The position numbers and the translations under genes were made by a program. A stretch of DNA of 64,000 nucleotides from Impatiens glandulifera (taxonomy: Eukaryota; Streptophyta; Magnoliopsida; Ericales; Balsaminaceae), in the NCBI RefSeq assembly GCF_907164915.1, contig NC_061863.1:27757710-27821709 (forward strand), given 5' to 3'. Positions 1-11,421 of this stretch are shown here, in pieces. The first letter of the stretch is position 1, and the number at the start of each line of letters is the position of its first letter. The notes beneath the pieces were generated by a model. It worked only from the letters and a program-made list of their open reading frames with translations, was not told the origin of the DNA and ran no database searches.

Positions 1-451
1 CTTGTTTGAAAGAGTTAGACTCATGTCTAACTTTCACTTACTATTAGATTGGACGTCTAACTCTACTGAGTTAGACTGCACGTCTAATTCCGCACGTATT
101 AGACTATCCGTCAAATTGCAAATATATTAGACTGCACGTCAAATTTTGAATATCTATTAGACCGTACGTTTAATTCTATGCATTAATTAGACTACACGTC
201 TAACTCCGTTGAGTTAGACTGTACGTCTAATTCTATACATTCATTAGACTGCACGTCTACCTCCGCTGAGTTAGACTACACGTCTAATTCTATGCATCTA
301 ATGCCAAAATCGGTCTAATGACCCTCATTAAAGCCAAGTCTTATGAAATATGATTTCAATACACCTGCATCAAAACTCATAAGTCATTTCATCATCAAAC
401 TCTCAATGGTTAAATTATTTCAATACTTAGTCAAAATAATTTGACCCAACA
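1..451 (-). mobile_element. Copia (Sirevirus-like) LTR, cut by window edge
   Basis: This is the 5' part of a minus-strand LTR whose remainder lies outside the window. The outer end reads TGTTGGGTCAAATTATTTTG on the minus strand, the same terminus as the LTRs ending at 2468, 20094, 37108, 50230 and 61468. Positions 1-300 are an array of TTAGAC..GTCTAA palindromic units. Positions 301-451 are the unique block found in every LTR of this family. No polypurine tract lies to the right, so this is a 5' LTR or a solo LTR, not a 3' LTR. Confidence 0.85.
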
Positions 452-596
452 CATTCTTAGCTACTGATCAGATTTTTAACACCTAACAAAGTCTTGATAC
501 ATTTGTAGGGAAAATGCCACTATTATAAACTAGATATCCGATAAATGATCTAAGAACATTTGTCTTTAGCGTAGAGGCTAAAAGACCAAATTTTAT
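452..596. other. AT-rich spacer between two LTRs
   Basis: About 145 bases separate two same-orientation LTRs. There is no polypurine tract at the left edge, no primer-binding site at the right edge and no useful ORF. I see nothing identifiable in it. Confidence 0.5.
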
Positions 597-2468
597 TGAT
601 AGGATAAGTGTAATCAATAGAGACAGGGTTTAGCGATTGATGACAACTTCGTACAAAAAACAGTTTGATAGAAATCCTGTTAGGGATTTAAATCACTTTC
701 TATTCTTCACAAACCCTTGAAAACTCTTGAACGATTCAAGTGCGGAAATGTTTGCTAAGGTTTGTAGCTAAGAACCAAAGAAGGATAAGATGATAAAATG
801 TAAATGACACAAAGTATTTTTTATGGATCTTTAGAGTAAAACTCACTTACGTCACCCCTTCTTCCAACCACCAGAAGGATTCACTATACTTTTCTTAGAA
901 TCAAATACAGTTGCACGACTAGCTCACTGTTGAACAAAACAGACTCTGTTCAACTTACAATATATTGAATAATATCACTCATCTAGACAATAATATGATT
1001 CTCTCTCTCTCTTGATGTACACACAGTAAAGCAAGAATGCAATTTGTGAGATTGTAATGTAGTAGTGCACTGAATATTCTTCTAGGATTTTCTTGCAAGA
1101 AACAATTAGTGGGAAGAATATTTGCTTATGTGGAATTGATTCATTGTATATAACTGGTTATCGTACTAATCTGCACAGAATAGTGGAGCAGGAGTAGCAT
1201 ACAGCTAGTTGATCGTGGGTAGACGGATGCTAGCTTCAAGCAACTGTTAAAGCATGTCATTAGACGTGCTTCAATTAGACTGACAAGTCTAATGAAGTTA
1301 GACGCCTCCGTCTAATAACAAGATCCATTAATCCATCAGGTCTAATGAGGATAGACGACAGGTCTAACTACGAATCTGTTTAGACTAATCTGAAAGAGTT
1401 AGACTGCCCGTCTAACTTTCATCTGTTAGACTGCACGTCTAACTACGAGTCTCTTTAGACTAATCTGAAGGAGTTAGACTACACGTCTAAGTTTCGTCTA
1501 TTAGATTGCACGTCTAACTATGCTTGTTAGACTGCACGTCTAACTACGTCTGTTAGACTGCACGTCTAACTACGTCTGTTAGACTGCACGTCTAACTACG
1601 TCTGTTAGACTGCACGTCTAACTACGTATCTGTTAGACTACACATCTAACTACGTCTATTAGACTACACGTGTAACTATGTATCTATTAGACTACACGTC
1701 TAACTATGCCTGTTAGACTGCTCGTCTAACTATGTCTGTTAGAATGCACGTCAAACTACGTCTGTTAGACTGCACATCTAACTACGTCTGATAGAATGCA
1801 CGTCTAACTACGCCTATTAGACTGCACGTCTATCTACTCCCGTTAGACTGCACGTCTAACTACACCCGTTAGACTGCACGTCTAACTACGTTCGTTAGAC
1901 TGCACGTTTAATTACGCCTATTAAACTACACGTTTAACTATGTATCTGTTAGACTGTACGTCTAACTACGTTTGTTAGACTGCACGTCTAACTACGTATT
2001 CGTTAGACTGCACGTCTAACAATGCCTGTTAGACTGCACGTCTAACTACGCCTGTTAGACTGCACGTCTAACTACGCCTGTTAGACTGCACGTCTAACTA
2101 CGCCTGTTAGACTGCACGTCTAACTATGCCCGTTAGACTGAACGTCTAACTACGTATCCGTAAGACTACACGTCTAACTATGCTTGTTAGACTGTACATC
2201 TAACTACGTCTATTTGACTACACGTCTAACTACGCCTGTTAGATTGCACGTCTAACTACGTATCTGTTAGACTGCACGTCTAACTCTATGCGTCTAATAT
2301 CTAGTAAGTCTAATGAACCTCTTTCAGACTTAGTCTTATTTAACACGTTTTTGGTACACCTGCACCAAAAACAATTAGACGGCTTAGTTTATGTTTTACA
2401 CAAACTCATCATCAAAATTCTAATAGTCAAAGTGATTTGACCCTCAGTCAAAATAATTTGACCCAACA
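597..2468 (-). mobile_element. Copia LTR, probably solo
   Basis: The plus-strand ends are TGATAGGATAAG at 597 and TTTGACCCAACA at 2468, the two termini of the family. There is no PBS to the left and no polypurine tract to the right, so it looks like a solo LTR. The flanks (TTTAT and TAGAA) do not match as a TSD, so ectopic recombination or old age is possible. The conserved LTR core block lies near 840-895. Most of the right half is a palindromic tandem array. Confidence 0.8.
1280..2300. repeat. Tandem array of TTAGAC/GTCTAA palindromes in LTR
   Basis: About forty units of the form GTTAGACTGCACGTCTAAC are separated by short linkers such as TACGTC or TACGTATCT, giving a period near 24-28 bases. 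Each unit is an inverted repeat with 7-base arms and a 5-base centre. Some neighbouring units are identical (for example around 1550-1620 and 2030-2120), which points to recent local amplification; others have single substitutions. Confidence 0.9.
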
Positions 2469-2934
2469 TAGAATAAATTGAGACCTTCGTTTGTAGATCC
2501 GTTGATGAATACTTGCACCAACCTTTAGATGACTCTTACTCTTTTTAAGCATTTTTTTAATTCTCACCGAATCTTGAAAATATACTGGCATATACATGAA
2601 ATGCGTCAATATATGTAGTAATTTTTTATTTTCTTACAAAACAACCTTTTGATATTTACTTTAGCCTTATAAGCGTCTATTCCTTTTAGCATGCAAACAC
2701 GTAGATAGAAATAGTACATTAGTCTGTCTTACGACAAATGAGTTGTCGTAATCAAGAAAAAATGATATGATAAACTTGGGTGAATAGCGATGTCGCCCAC
2801 TATGAGATGTCTATGTTTTGTAGAGGATACATCATAGGGCTCACAAGCCCGCTGGTGTCGTTAGTATCTCTCTAGATATACTTTGACTACATCCATCAAC
2901 AATTTTGAGGCGTTTGGGCCTATTCATGTGCAAA
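2469..2934. other. Unassigned sequence left of G1
   Basis: This is AT-rich sequence with no clear ORF. Its right part (2628-2882) is a diverged copy of 11225-11421, listed separately. The last five bases before G1 are the target-site duplication CAATG (2935-2939). Confidence 0.4.
2628..2882 (-). repeat. Diverged repeat, copy 1 (partner 11225-11421)
   Basis: Both copies contain AGCATGCAAACA, GGATACATCATAGG (here) or AGATACATCATAGG (partner), and GTTAGTATCTCTC in the same order and orientation. Translated on the minus strand, both keep a short shared peptide containing YDVSS and HLIVGDI, so this may be a degraded exon of the same gene-like sequence as 10078-11220. I do not recognise its function. 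Confidence 0.55.
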
Positions 2935-2939
2935 CAATG

Positions 2940-3409
2940 TGTTAAGCTTTAAACTATTACCGAGCCTTTCGAGTTCTTTAATACAAGAAACGAGTTCTTG
3001 ATGATCGGGACCGATGGTGAAATTCAACATAGAATGAGAAGAGAATTCGAGGTTAAGGAGAGAAGAGCCGAATGTGAGAAGAGAAATACCACTAGATTAC
3101 ACCTAGTAGTCCAAGAAAAGGGGATGAGGGCCGAGAGATAACTTAGAGCACCAAGTTCCAAAATATTCAATTCCTAGACCCAAAAAGTAAGGTGGGCATC
3201 ACTATTTAAAGAGGTTGGTTTACCCTAAAAGTATTCGGTTACAACTATTTCTAAAATAACAGAATTCGGTTTAAAAGGAATGAGAGAGAAAGGAAACAAA
3301 ACAGAATTATTCAATAAAAAACATGAACTGGCCCATATGCACACTTGGGCCGAGAGACGGGTGCATAAAATATTTTAGGACCGAGATTTTTGTTGAGCAG
3401 ACCGTAACA
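2940..3409 (-). repeat. G1 3' LTR
   Basis: The 470-bp LTR starts TGTTACGGTCTGC and ends AAGCTTAACA on the minus strand. It is very similar to the 5' LTR but lacks a short stretch present there (CTCAAGCGCAGCGGAC, 5610-5625). Several substitutions separate the pair, so the insertion is not recent. Confidence 0.9.
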
Positions 3410-3467
3410 AAATCTCCCCCTTCGAGGTTAGTCGCCCTCGACGAAAAGAACGTGGACTGGTCAACCT

Positions 3468-3710
3468 CTAATACGCATCTTCAACTTCAAAACTATTGCT
3501 TCGGTCGGGCTTCGGCACATTCAGCAAGGGTCGCAGCATAAGACCGTATTTTCTCAAAAACTTTCGACAGAGTCGCTTCAGTAGTGGAACTGGCCAGGTC
3601 CTTGCGGTATTTTGCGCTGATGGGTCGCTTGCCACTCCGCCCCTGTGAGGAATTTCTGTGCACCCAAGGTCGAGTTTTTCAGTGTTTAGAGCTGGCCTTG
3701 GTTGCTTCAA
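3468..3710 (-). pseudogene. G1 3' terminal coding relic
   Basis: An 80-codon open stretch lies between the protease and the polypurine tract. It has no motif I recognise and is basic and proline-rich. By position it could be the extreme C-terminus of the ancestral pol polyprotein left by the RT-IN deletion, or simply noncoding sequence. Confidence 0.3.
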
Positions 3711-3722
3711 TGTCCCCAGTGC

Positions 3723-4426
3723 CTAGTGCAAAAATAATTTCTTCCAACTTCGATTAAACTCCATACTTGGCTCAAAAATCCAGGCCAAGTCTTTTTCCCG
3801 AACCAGCATAACAACAGCATCGAATGAGCCATAGCTTCTAATTAGATCGTTAGGAATATCTTCCAAGGTCATTGTCGCGAGTGAAACAGTTTGTCCTTCG
3901 GGCTTACTCTTTACTTGCATTTTGGCAGCAACAATATATTCATCTAAGGTCTTTTCCAACTGGTTTCCATGCATCAAACTGGCTTGCGACTGAGAAATCC
4001 CCTTTAGGACTGTGGTTATGTCTTGCTTCTCATAGGATAGGGTCAGTTTTTCAAAGTCCCAAGAAGACGGGCCTAGAGTAATCAGCCATTCAATTCCCAA
4101 CACAATATCATATACGTCCATGGAAATTACCTTCATTTCTATTTAGTATTCATTGCCTTCAATCGACCACTTCAAATCCTTGCAAACACTAGAACATAAC
4201 ACATTAGACCCATCGACCACTCTAACCGATTGTACCTGGTTGCTATGCTTTTGTGGTCTATTTTCTCCAAAATCCTGCTATTGATAAAATTGTGGGTGCT
4301 GCCTGTATCGATCAAGATCACCACCGGCAGGTTCCCAATTTTTCCAAGAATCTGGAGCATTTGAAAAGCTTTAGACCCGGTCAAGGCATGTAAGGATATG
4401 GCTGGTTCATCCCTTGAGCCGAGCAA
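3723..4426 (-). pseudogene. G1 aspartic protease, broken
   Basis: The catalytic signature is visible as VVILIDTGSTHNFI in the 4172-4426 segment. A frame change near 4150 leads to the second half with YDIVLGIEWL (3723-4136), the conserved D-x-x-LG-x-x-W-L pattern of gypsy proteases. After this the sequence should run into RT; instead a short polar segment follows and then the 3' end. The domain would release Gag and Pol products in an intact element. Confidence 0.8.
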
Positions 4427-4462
4427 CGAAGGTAAATCATCAAAAACAGGTTCTTGGTCGGA

Positions 4463-5490
4463 TTATTGATCTTCTTGATTGGCCGAGACCATAAATAACT
4501 TTGATTTAAACCTATGGTTTGGTTGCCATTTTTCATTGCAAGAGTAGCATAGGCCCTTCTTACGCTTTTCATCCATTGAGGATGGGTCTAATTGCTTAAC
4601 ATGGCCCTGGTTTGAATTTGAAGAGGACCCGTATGATGAATTATTGAAGTCGGTATTGGTGCTCGGCCCGGCTGTGTTGATATTGGATGGCGTGGGCAGC
4701 AACGGTGCTTCAACGCTGTACAAGTTACCACTGCTCATTAAGGACAGATATGTTGCTACTTGGACTTTAGCCATGGCCATGGCCTCGTTTAAAAAATCTG
4801 GGAATCGCAACCTGATGCAGTTCGCAATCTCTTCCCTTAGACCGGACAAGTAGCAGTCTGTGACGAATTCCCTTGGCATGCTGTAGAGTTTTTGAGAGAT
4901 CGACATATATCGCAGATTATATTCTTGAACCGACCCAACCTGTTTTAAATTCATCAGTTGTCTCATTGGTGTGTCATGTATAGAGGGCCCAAATTGAGTC
5001 ATAAGGTCTCTCTTGAACACGTCCCAAGATAAGGCTTCCATATGATTTCAGTTTTGAAGATATGACCCGTACCACATTCTTGTTTCGCCAGAAAAATGAA
5101 TGGGGGCGATTTCTAATTTAGTGGCATCCTTAGTTTTGTCAACCCTGAAAAATTGCTCGGTAGATATTAGCCAGCCCTCGACATCCGACCTATCAAACCG
5201 AAGAAAATCGACCTTGGTTAGCCGATTAGGAGGAGCATACTGTTGGTCGCGGTTCTGGCCAGGGTGCGGGGCCTAAATGGTGAAGGACCGTGGAAAGAAT
5301 TATCATCATAGGGTCTGTGGCGAGGTTCTTGCACATTTCCAGACGCCCCGCTCTCAAAGGCTGCCATACGTTCTTCAGCCGCATCAAATCTTCGGTCTAT
5401 TGCAGCTTGCATCGCAGCTGTTTGTTGGGACAAGTTTTCAATAAGGGACTTGAGCGCATCCATTTCTGATTGCTGGCGAGTTTCTACCAT
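4463..5490 (-). pseudogene. G1 Gag, broken
   Basis: The reading starts at the ATG at 5490, just after the PBS, with a helical, Gln-rich N-terminus (MVETRQQSEMDALKS). A frameshift near 5230 leads into the retrotransposon Gag core; an in-frame TGA near 5053 comes just before the segment MEALSWDVFKRDLMTQFGPS, which continues into the region with the YLSGLREEI motif. The zinc knuckle near 4520 is degenerate: CYSCNEKWQPNHRF has lost its last cysteine. In the family this protein forms the particle and packages RNA. Three independent lesions make this copy defective. Confidence 0.8.
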
Positions 5491-5505
5491 GTTGAGAATC
5501 GGCCA

Positions 5506-5519
5506 GCTCTGATACCAAT
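5506..5519 (-). other. G1 primer-binding site
   Basis: The minus strand reads TTGGTATCAGAGC immediately inside the 5' LTR, complementary to the 3' end of plant initiator tRNA-Met. The gag start codon (5488-5490) follows within about 20 bases. Confidence 0.85.
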
Positions 5520-5520
5520 A

Positions 5521-6006
5521 TGTTAAGCTTTAAACTATGACCGAGCCTTTCGAGTTCTTTAATTCAAGAAACGGGTTCTTGATGATCGGGACCGATGGTG
5601 GAATTCAATACTCAAGCGCAGCGGACATAGAATGAGAAGAGAATTTGAGGTTAAGGAGAGAAGAGCCGAAGGTGAGAAGAGAAATACCACTAGATTACAC
5701 CTAGTAGTCCAAGAAAAGGGGATGAGGACCGAGAGATAACTTAGAGCACCAAGTTCCAAAATATTCAATTCCTAGCCCCAAAAAGTGGGGTGGACATCAC
5801 CATTTAAAGAGGCTGGTTTACCATAAAGTATTTGGTTACAACTACTTCCAAAATAACAGAATTCGGTTTAAAAGAAATAAGAGAGAAAGGAAACAAAACA
5901 GAATTATTCAATAAAAAACATGAACTGGCCCATATGCACACTTGGGCCGAGAGACGGGTGCATAAAATATTTTAGAACCAAGATTTTTGATGAGCAGACC
6001 GTAACA
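5521..6006 (-). repeat. G1 5' LTR
   Basis: The 486-bp LTR has the same termini as the 3' LTR. A diverged plus-strand relative of this LTR occurs at 46400-46779, so the family is present at least twice in the window. Confidence 0.9.
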
Positions 6007-6011
6007 CAATG

Positions 6012-7584
6012 TTTAACAAAACAATTCAGTTTGCACACCTCTTTAATTAAAAGGAGATAAGCCTTGTCAAATTTTAATCCACATGCAAACAATCAATCAA
6101 GAAAATGCAAATGCGAGATTCACACTATGTTCACAAGTTTTGTGCCCTCAAAAATGATTCTTGTGAAAGGAGTTATGTAACATCCTTTTTTGTTAGGGTA
6201 GTTTGGCCAACTATATATTTTGAGTTAAGTATCTAGTTAATCCCAATAAAGTCACCAGATCTCTGTACGCATTAAACTTCAATCATACCTCACGTCCCAT
6301 AATCTTTTTATATACAAGAAATCTACTATTCCTTTTTCAACTCAATCGTCTACCAATTTTAGGAGTCCATCTAACATCTTGCATTTTAGAGTCATGAAGG
6401 ATCTAATCTTAAGATAGATTTATCCATTCTAATGCTTTGTCTTTAAGTGCATTTTGTGCGATCCAAAGTTTATTGGTCCCATTCCTTACTTATCCTTTCA
6501 AGTGATCCGCCCATGGAGGGGAGTTATCAAAAAACTTAAATGCTAAACACAACCCGTGTACTTTTAGAAAATAAAATTTATTCTACGAAAGCTATTCTAT
6601 ACAACCTTGTGACTAACATTCCTCTCGAATCTTACAAAAAGTAGATAAAAGAACTATCCATATAGATGGTGTCCTATCTATTTAGATATCATATATTTTT
6701 CCACGCTTGGCCCGTACAAATTCTAAATTAGTATATGTTTAAAACGTCGTAATCTATTTCAATTCTCGTCAATAATTTAGAGTGTTAAGAGATAACAATA
6801 ATTTAGTTTCTTAAGTAATTAGTTAAGGTGTTCATAATAACATGCAATCAAAGGATACATGATCCCTAGACAAATGATACTAGGTTCTTGACGTAGTTTA
6901 GATCCCTTACAAGATCGTGAGAGTTAGGAATGTAAGTAGGGTCTAGAGCGACATCATCCTCTTCTGACTCCACCCCCTCCTATGTGACTCTTTGAACAAT
7001 GTTTCCTTCTACGCCTTACACATCTGTTTATGCATCCTCTCGAGTAGACATATCAACCATCCTCTTTGTGTGCATGTTCATAAACTTCGGCTTCTCCTGG
7101 GAGCCCAACACTAGTACCACCTTCATTTTAGTGACTAGATTACTTTTCTCTCACGATTCTACCTCAAGGTTTGGGAAGATAAAATTCTTAGATAGTATGC
7201 CATAGATTTGGGTATGCCTCGAACATAGTATTTGTAAATGGAATTTTCAATACGGGACGTAGTCCCTCCGAATGAATCATTTCTCTACACTAAACTATTG
7301 GTACAGAGGAACAATACAATACGATCTGAACCTCTCGTGACCCACTAATATGATGAACAGATGAACGTTCATAGAATAAAACATGGATTTGATGTGATAT
7401 AAAGGAATCGTAAATCGAAAAGGATGATTGTCTCGAATATACCGCATGGGAGAAACTATAAAAAGTTTTTTTTATATTTTTATATAGATATAAGACTAAG
7501 TTTATTTATCATATAAAAATAAAGGATGAGTGGTGAACCTTTTCGTGATATACGAGGAATACCTAACATAGGTTGATTGAGACT
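6012..7584. other. Unassigned AT-rich sequence
   Basis: About 1.6 kb between G1 and the solo LTR. The longest open stretch (6999-7205, plus) has no recognisable domain. On the minus strand around 6930-7000 there is an acidic reading (SEEDDVALDP) that could be a relic of a transposon protein, but stops surround it. I see no terminal repeats, LTR core or palindromic array. Confidence 0.35.
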
Positions 7585-9184
7585 TGTTGGGAAAAAGTAA
7601 AAACAATTTAAAGAAAAGAGTTAATTAAGTAAGAAGTAATTAACTTAGAAATAAACAAAAGCTATGAAACATTAAACAATGAAATTTTGATGATGTATAG
7701 AACGAAATTTTGATGATGTTTAGTTGTGAATAAAGCTAGATGTTTAAATAGAATAAAGCTAAGTTGTCTATTTGGTTTTTTGCAAGTGCATTAGACTATG
7801 CTAACTTAGACATGATCTAAGTAGGCTAATTAGACAAAGTTAGACGTGGTAGTTTGACTCTATTAGACTTGTTTTAATGGGATGCGAAGTTAGACATGGT
7901 AGTCTAACTCTATTAGACTTGGTCTCATGGGATGCGAAGTTAGACGTGGTAGTCTAACTCCATTAGACTTGGTCTAATGAAATGCGAAGTTAGACGAGGA
8001 CGTCAAACTCCATTAAACTTGGTCTAATGGGATGCGTATTTAGACGAGGACGTCTAACACCATTAAACTTGGTCTAATGGGATGCATAGTTAGACGAGGA
8101 CGTCTAACTCCATTAGACTTGGTCTAATGGATGAGTAGTTAGACGAGGACGTCTAATCCCATTAGACTTGGTCTAATGGGTGCGTTGTTAGACGAGGACT
8201 TCTAACTCCATTGGTTTTGGTCTAATGGGATGCTTAGTTAAACGAGGACGTCTAACTCCATTAGACTTGGTCTAAAGGGACGCGCAGTTAGATGATGACG
8301 TCTAAGTCCCTTAGACTTGGTCTAATGGAGCACGTCTAATGCCTTGCTTTAGCATCTATCTGAAGAAAATATACGTCTAACCACAATTACCTAGTTATCT
8401 ACTACTCCTGCTCCACTCACTCCTATGCAATCTAACAAGTCATCTAATTGTATCAAATGAACGAACGCCACGTACGTAAATGTCCTTCCAACGGTTTGTC
8501 TAGTACAAAACAACTTTAGAAGGATATTCGGCACACTACCAGTTTGGTACGGCCACAATCAATTTGCTCACAGTCTACTAATTTCTAGTATTATGACAGG
8601 CCTTCCAACTGACACTTGCCACATGTCTATGAAGAAGATTAGACCGTTGGTGTCCTTCTACTACAAATAAATGTTGAAGGACAATGGATGAATCACAGAA
8701 TCACCTGATTACAAAACAACCAAATTCACAAGATTACTCTCGTTCTTACCAATCTCTATCATCTTTTAAGCTCAAGAGAGAAAGAATTAATTACTGTCTA
8801 GTTGTGAGAATATTACTAAGAATATTGTAAGTTGAACAGAGATTCTTTTGTTAAATAGAGAGTTAGCTAGTTTAGTAAGTTGTATTTGATTCAAAATATT
8901 TAGTGGATATCCTCTCGGTTGTGGAAGAGGGGCGACGTAGGAGATTTATCTCTGAGCATCCATAAAACTCCTTGTGTTCTTTACTTTCTTATATTCATCT
9001 TCCATCGGTTCAAAGCTTCAAATCTGACGAACACTTCTACACTTGAATCTATTTTAAGAGTTCGAAGGATTTACAAAGAATAAAAACATATATTAATCTC
9101 TCACATGATTATTATCGAATCGTTTATCATAAGCTGTTAACAATAGTTAGACCCTAGTCTCTATTGTTAGCATTGATCCTATTA
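7585..9184 (+). mobile_element. Copia solo LTR, diverged subfamily, plus strand
   Basis: It begins TGTTGGGAAAAAG and ends TTGATCCTATTA (degenerate form of the family end CCTATCA). There is no PBS after it and no polypurine tract before it, and near-identical 5-bp flanks AGACT (7580-7584) and AGACC (9185-9189) fit a solo LTR with a TSD. The conserved core block is present at about 8925-8975 (GGGGCGACGTAGGAGATTTA). A possible TATA-like stretch (ACAAATAAATG) lies at 8664-8674. The start matches the LTR at 11422-12572 more closely than the main family. Confidence 0.8.
7840..8345. repeat. 50-bp tandem array with paired palindromes
   Basis: Each 50-bp unit holds two inverted repeats: AGTTAGACGAGGACGTCTAA and CATTAGACTTGGTCTAATG. 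Unit starts fall at 7938, 7988, 8038 and 8088, exactly 50 bases apart, with about nine units in all. This is the plus-strand LTR's version of the TTAGAC array. Confidence 0.9.
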
Positions 9185-9189
9185 AGACC

Positions 9190-10077
9190 CAACAAGATTT
9201 CTACAAGGACTTTAAAACACAAGTCATATTGCTTGTACTGTAAGGATACTACCACCTCTAAAATACGAAATGATGGTCGACTAGACTCTACATGATTCAT
9301 AAGTAAATTTCATAAGAGGATGACCAATGTCTTGCGCCAGACAAATACATCATTATCCTCAATAGAGAGACACTTCAAAAGATTGAGCTACAGCCAAAGT
9401 TTAGACTTTCATTCTGAACAAGAGAATGGAAATCTTGATCAACAAAACCAAAGGAATTTTGAAGAATCTATATGGGAGACATTACTCCTTCCACAAAAGA
9501 ATGGAAAAGCATGCTCTTTGAACAAGGTCGCAAAAGAGTACAAAACTCTTCTAACGTATGAACAATACGATGATGCCCAATAATAAATTTGTAGGAATCG
9601 AGACGACATTTGCTCCTCATGTGGGCCATGAATCGTTTATTAACCTTGACATGACTCCAAAAAGAATATGGCCAAGACCATAATGACGAAAATTACCTTT
9701 ATTTGTCTTGTAGAATTCAATGTATGTAGACAAGACTTTTAGACTAAGGAACTTCATGTCCTACACATAATAGTAGTAATACCAAATTAGATTATGTTAT
9801 TTTAACAAATCAAATTTTCATATTCACAAGAACTTACCCATTCTAATTAATTCATGCATGCACCAATGATGCCATTTAATCAGACAAGATAATTTTGCAA
9901 GCGGTTTATATCAAACAAACATGACACTTGAATTCTAAATTTTTACTAACATTACATAACATGATTCATACAAACAAAGAGTAACAAATACTCGTGTACA
10001 CAAAGAGTTCGTACGCATAGTAAAGTGACACAAGATGAGATGTACATATAGTTTAGTTGCCGTAAACATAAAGTAAA
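9190..10077 (+). pseudogene. Unrecognised coding relic
   Basis: An 87-codon open frame (9320-9583) has protein-like composition and ends KVAKEYKTLLTYEQYDDAQ. Upstream in the same region, short open segments are split by stops. It resembles the tail regions of plant DNA-transposon proteins only in a general way, so I do not assign it. The rest (9590-10077) is AT-rich with nothing recognisable. Confidence 0.3.
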
Positions 10078-11220
10078 TTATAGAGTCTCATAGTCCTCTA
10101 TCACAAGGTCATCGACTTCATCTTTAAACTCGATGATGAGCATATTCTCATCATCGTATGGCCTGAAGTTACTCATGGCGATCTCCACACGTGCGATCCA
10201 TCTCTTTTGGGAGCCTAAAGTGATCTGATATACTCCACATGTTGTACTCCTCTTAAAGATTACGAATTAAAGAGCCAATCATCTGAGGGATTGGACCATC
10301 ATATGGTGTCATGGAATTCATACCGAAGTATTGAAACAGATTGACAGTACAGAAATAGGTGATATGTTCCAGACCAAGTAAAACAATGAAAGGAAGATTT
10401 TTCATGTAATACTTGAACATGTAGAAACAATACCAAGGAATAATGTATCGTATCGGATGGTCATCTTCAGTTAGATAAACAAGATGGACGTCTGCTAAAT
10501 TATTTTTCTGTAGTCAAGAAAAAAAAATTGAGAGGCCAAAGGATAAGGCAAGAAATTAAGCTTACCCATGAGTTAGAGATAAAGGTCTTGTGCGGAGCCC
10601 TTATGTATACGCACATTGGTATAGCGTGTGATATCATTTAGTCTCATGATGGTTTCAATAAACACTAACCTAACCAAATCCCACAGTCCTTCTTCAATGG
10701 CCAGAATGATTTCGACAAGTCGAGCAGACGGTCGCTTGTCCTCAGGGGGTCATAAAAGAAAATGAGTGTGATGAACTACGAAAACTCATCGACTCATTAT
10801 ATTCCGACTTCTGGTGTTGCTAGAACATATGGAAAATCAATTCCACTTGATGAGATTGATGATCTCCTTCTAATCATCTTGTGAGCCATAGCCCTCGTAT
10901 GGTCAACTGATTTTACTATAGAAGATCTCGTGGGTCCACTTCCACCGTGGGAGATAAGTTGTTCGCATCATGAGAATAACCTGAAAATCCTTGATCATGG
11001 AATAAATAGGCCAATATCCTACGACAAAAGCTCGTGCCTTTATATACTACATGTTCTGCATATGCATGAAGAAGCCTTCATCTAATGGTGTCTAAATAAG
11101 AGACAAAATCTCATTATCCTTAAAATGCGTGAAATCTTTCCAACAATCAAAGAAGTAATCTAAATATCGATTGAGATCTTTTTGAGGAGTAGAAGATATT
11201 TTCCTACATAATAAAACGTT
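10078..11220 (-). pseudogene. Degraded gene-like sequence with possible intron
   Basis: The minus strand carries a run of well-composed peptide segments: KDLNRYLDYFFDCWKDFTHF near 11150, then PEDKRPSARLVEIILAIEEG near 10700, LVYLTEDDHPIRYIIPWYCF near 10450, and a C-terminus FKDEVDDLVIEDYETL ending at a TAA at 10078-10080. Several stops and at least one frame change interrupt them. A GT..AG gap at 10508-10565 (donor GTAAG, acceptor CTACAG) would join two segments, although 58 bases is short for a plant intron. I do not recognise the family. Helix-rich, tryptophan-rich segments suggest a real former protein, perhaps a transposon-associated or captured gene. Confidence 0.45.
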
Positions 11221-11224
11221 CTAA

Positions 11225-11421
11225 TTAGTTTTTATTTTAGAAAATAACCTTGATTTTAATTTTATCCCTTGAAGCGTCGATTCCTTCTAGCATGCAAACA
11301 AGTAATGAGATGAGAACTATGGTGAACATTGATGTCACCAACTATTAGATGTATATGTTTTTTAGAAGATACATCATAGGCCTTGCAAACCCATTAGTGT
11401 AGTTAGTATCTCTCCAAATAC
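11225..11421 (-). repeat. Diverged repeat, copy 2 (partner 2628-2882)
   Basis: This is the second copy of the repeat described at 2628-2882, lying directly upstream (minus strand) of the degraded gene at 10078-11220. It ends exactly where the LTR of element D begins, so D inserted into it. Confidence 0.55.

Larger units (their letters stand above)
2940..6006 (-). mobile_element. Ty3/gypsy element G1, complete but lacking RT and IN
   Basis: This is a 3,067-bp element on the minus strand bounded by LTRs 2940-3409 (3') and 5521-6006 (5'). The 5-bp TSD CAATG at 2935-2939 and 6007-6011 is perfect. Next to the 5' LTR is a PBS for initiator tRNA-Met, and next to the 3' LTR a polypurine tract (minus strand GAAGGGGGAGATTT, 3410-3423). 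Between them are Gag, an aspartic protease and a short C-terminal relic. Reverse transcriptase, RNase H and integrase are missing, so it is non-autonomous. Confidence 0.9.

Noticed and set aside
1..300. Centromeric or telomeric satellite
   Set aside because: The array is bounded by LTR sequence with defined termini in every instance seen here, and no telomere-type TTTAGGG repeat is present.
1280..2300. CRISPR-like array
   Set aside because: Regular short repeats are present, but they are palindromic, drift continuously, have no unique spacers of constant length, and lie inside a plant LTR.
6999..7205. 68-codon plus-strand ORF
   Set aside because: No motif, no homology I recognise, no conserved context; expected by chance in this length of AT-rich sequence.
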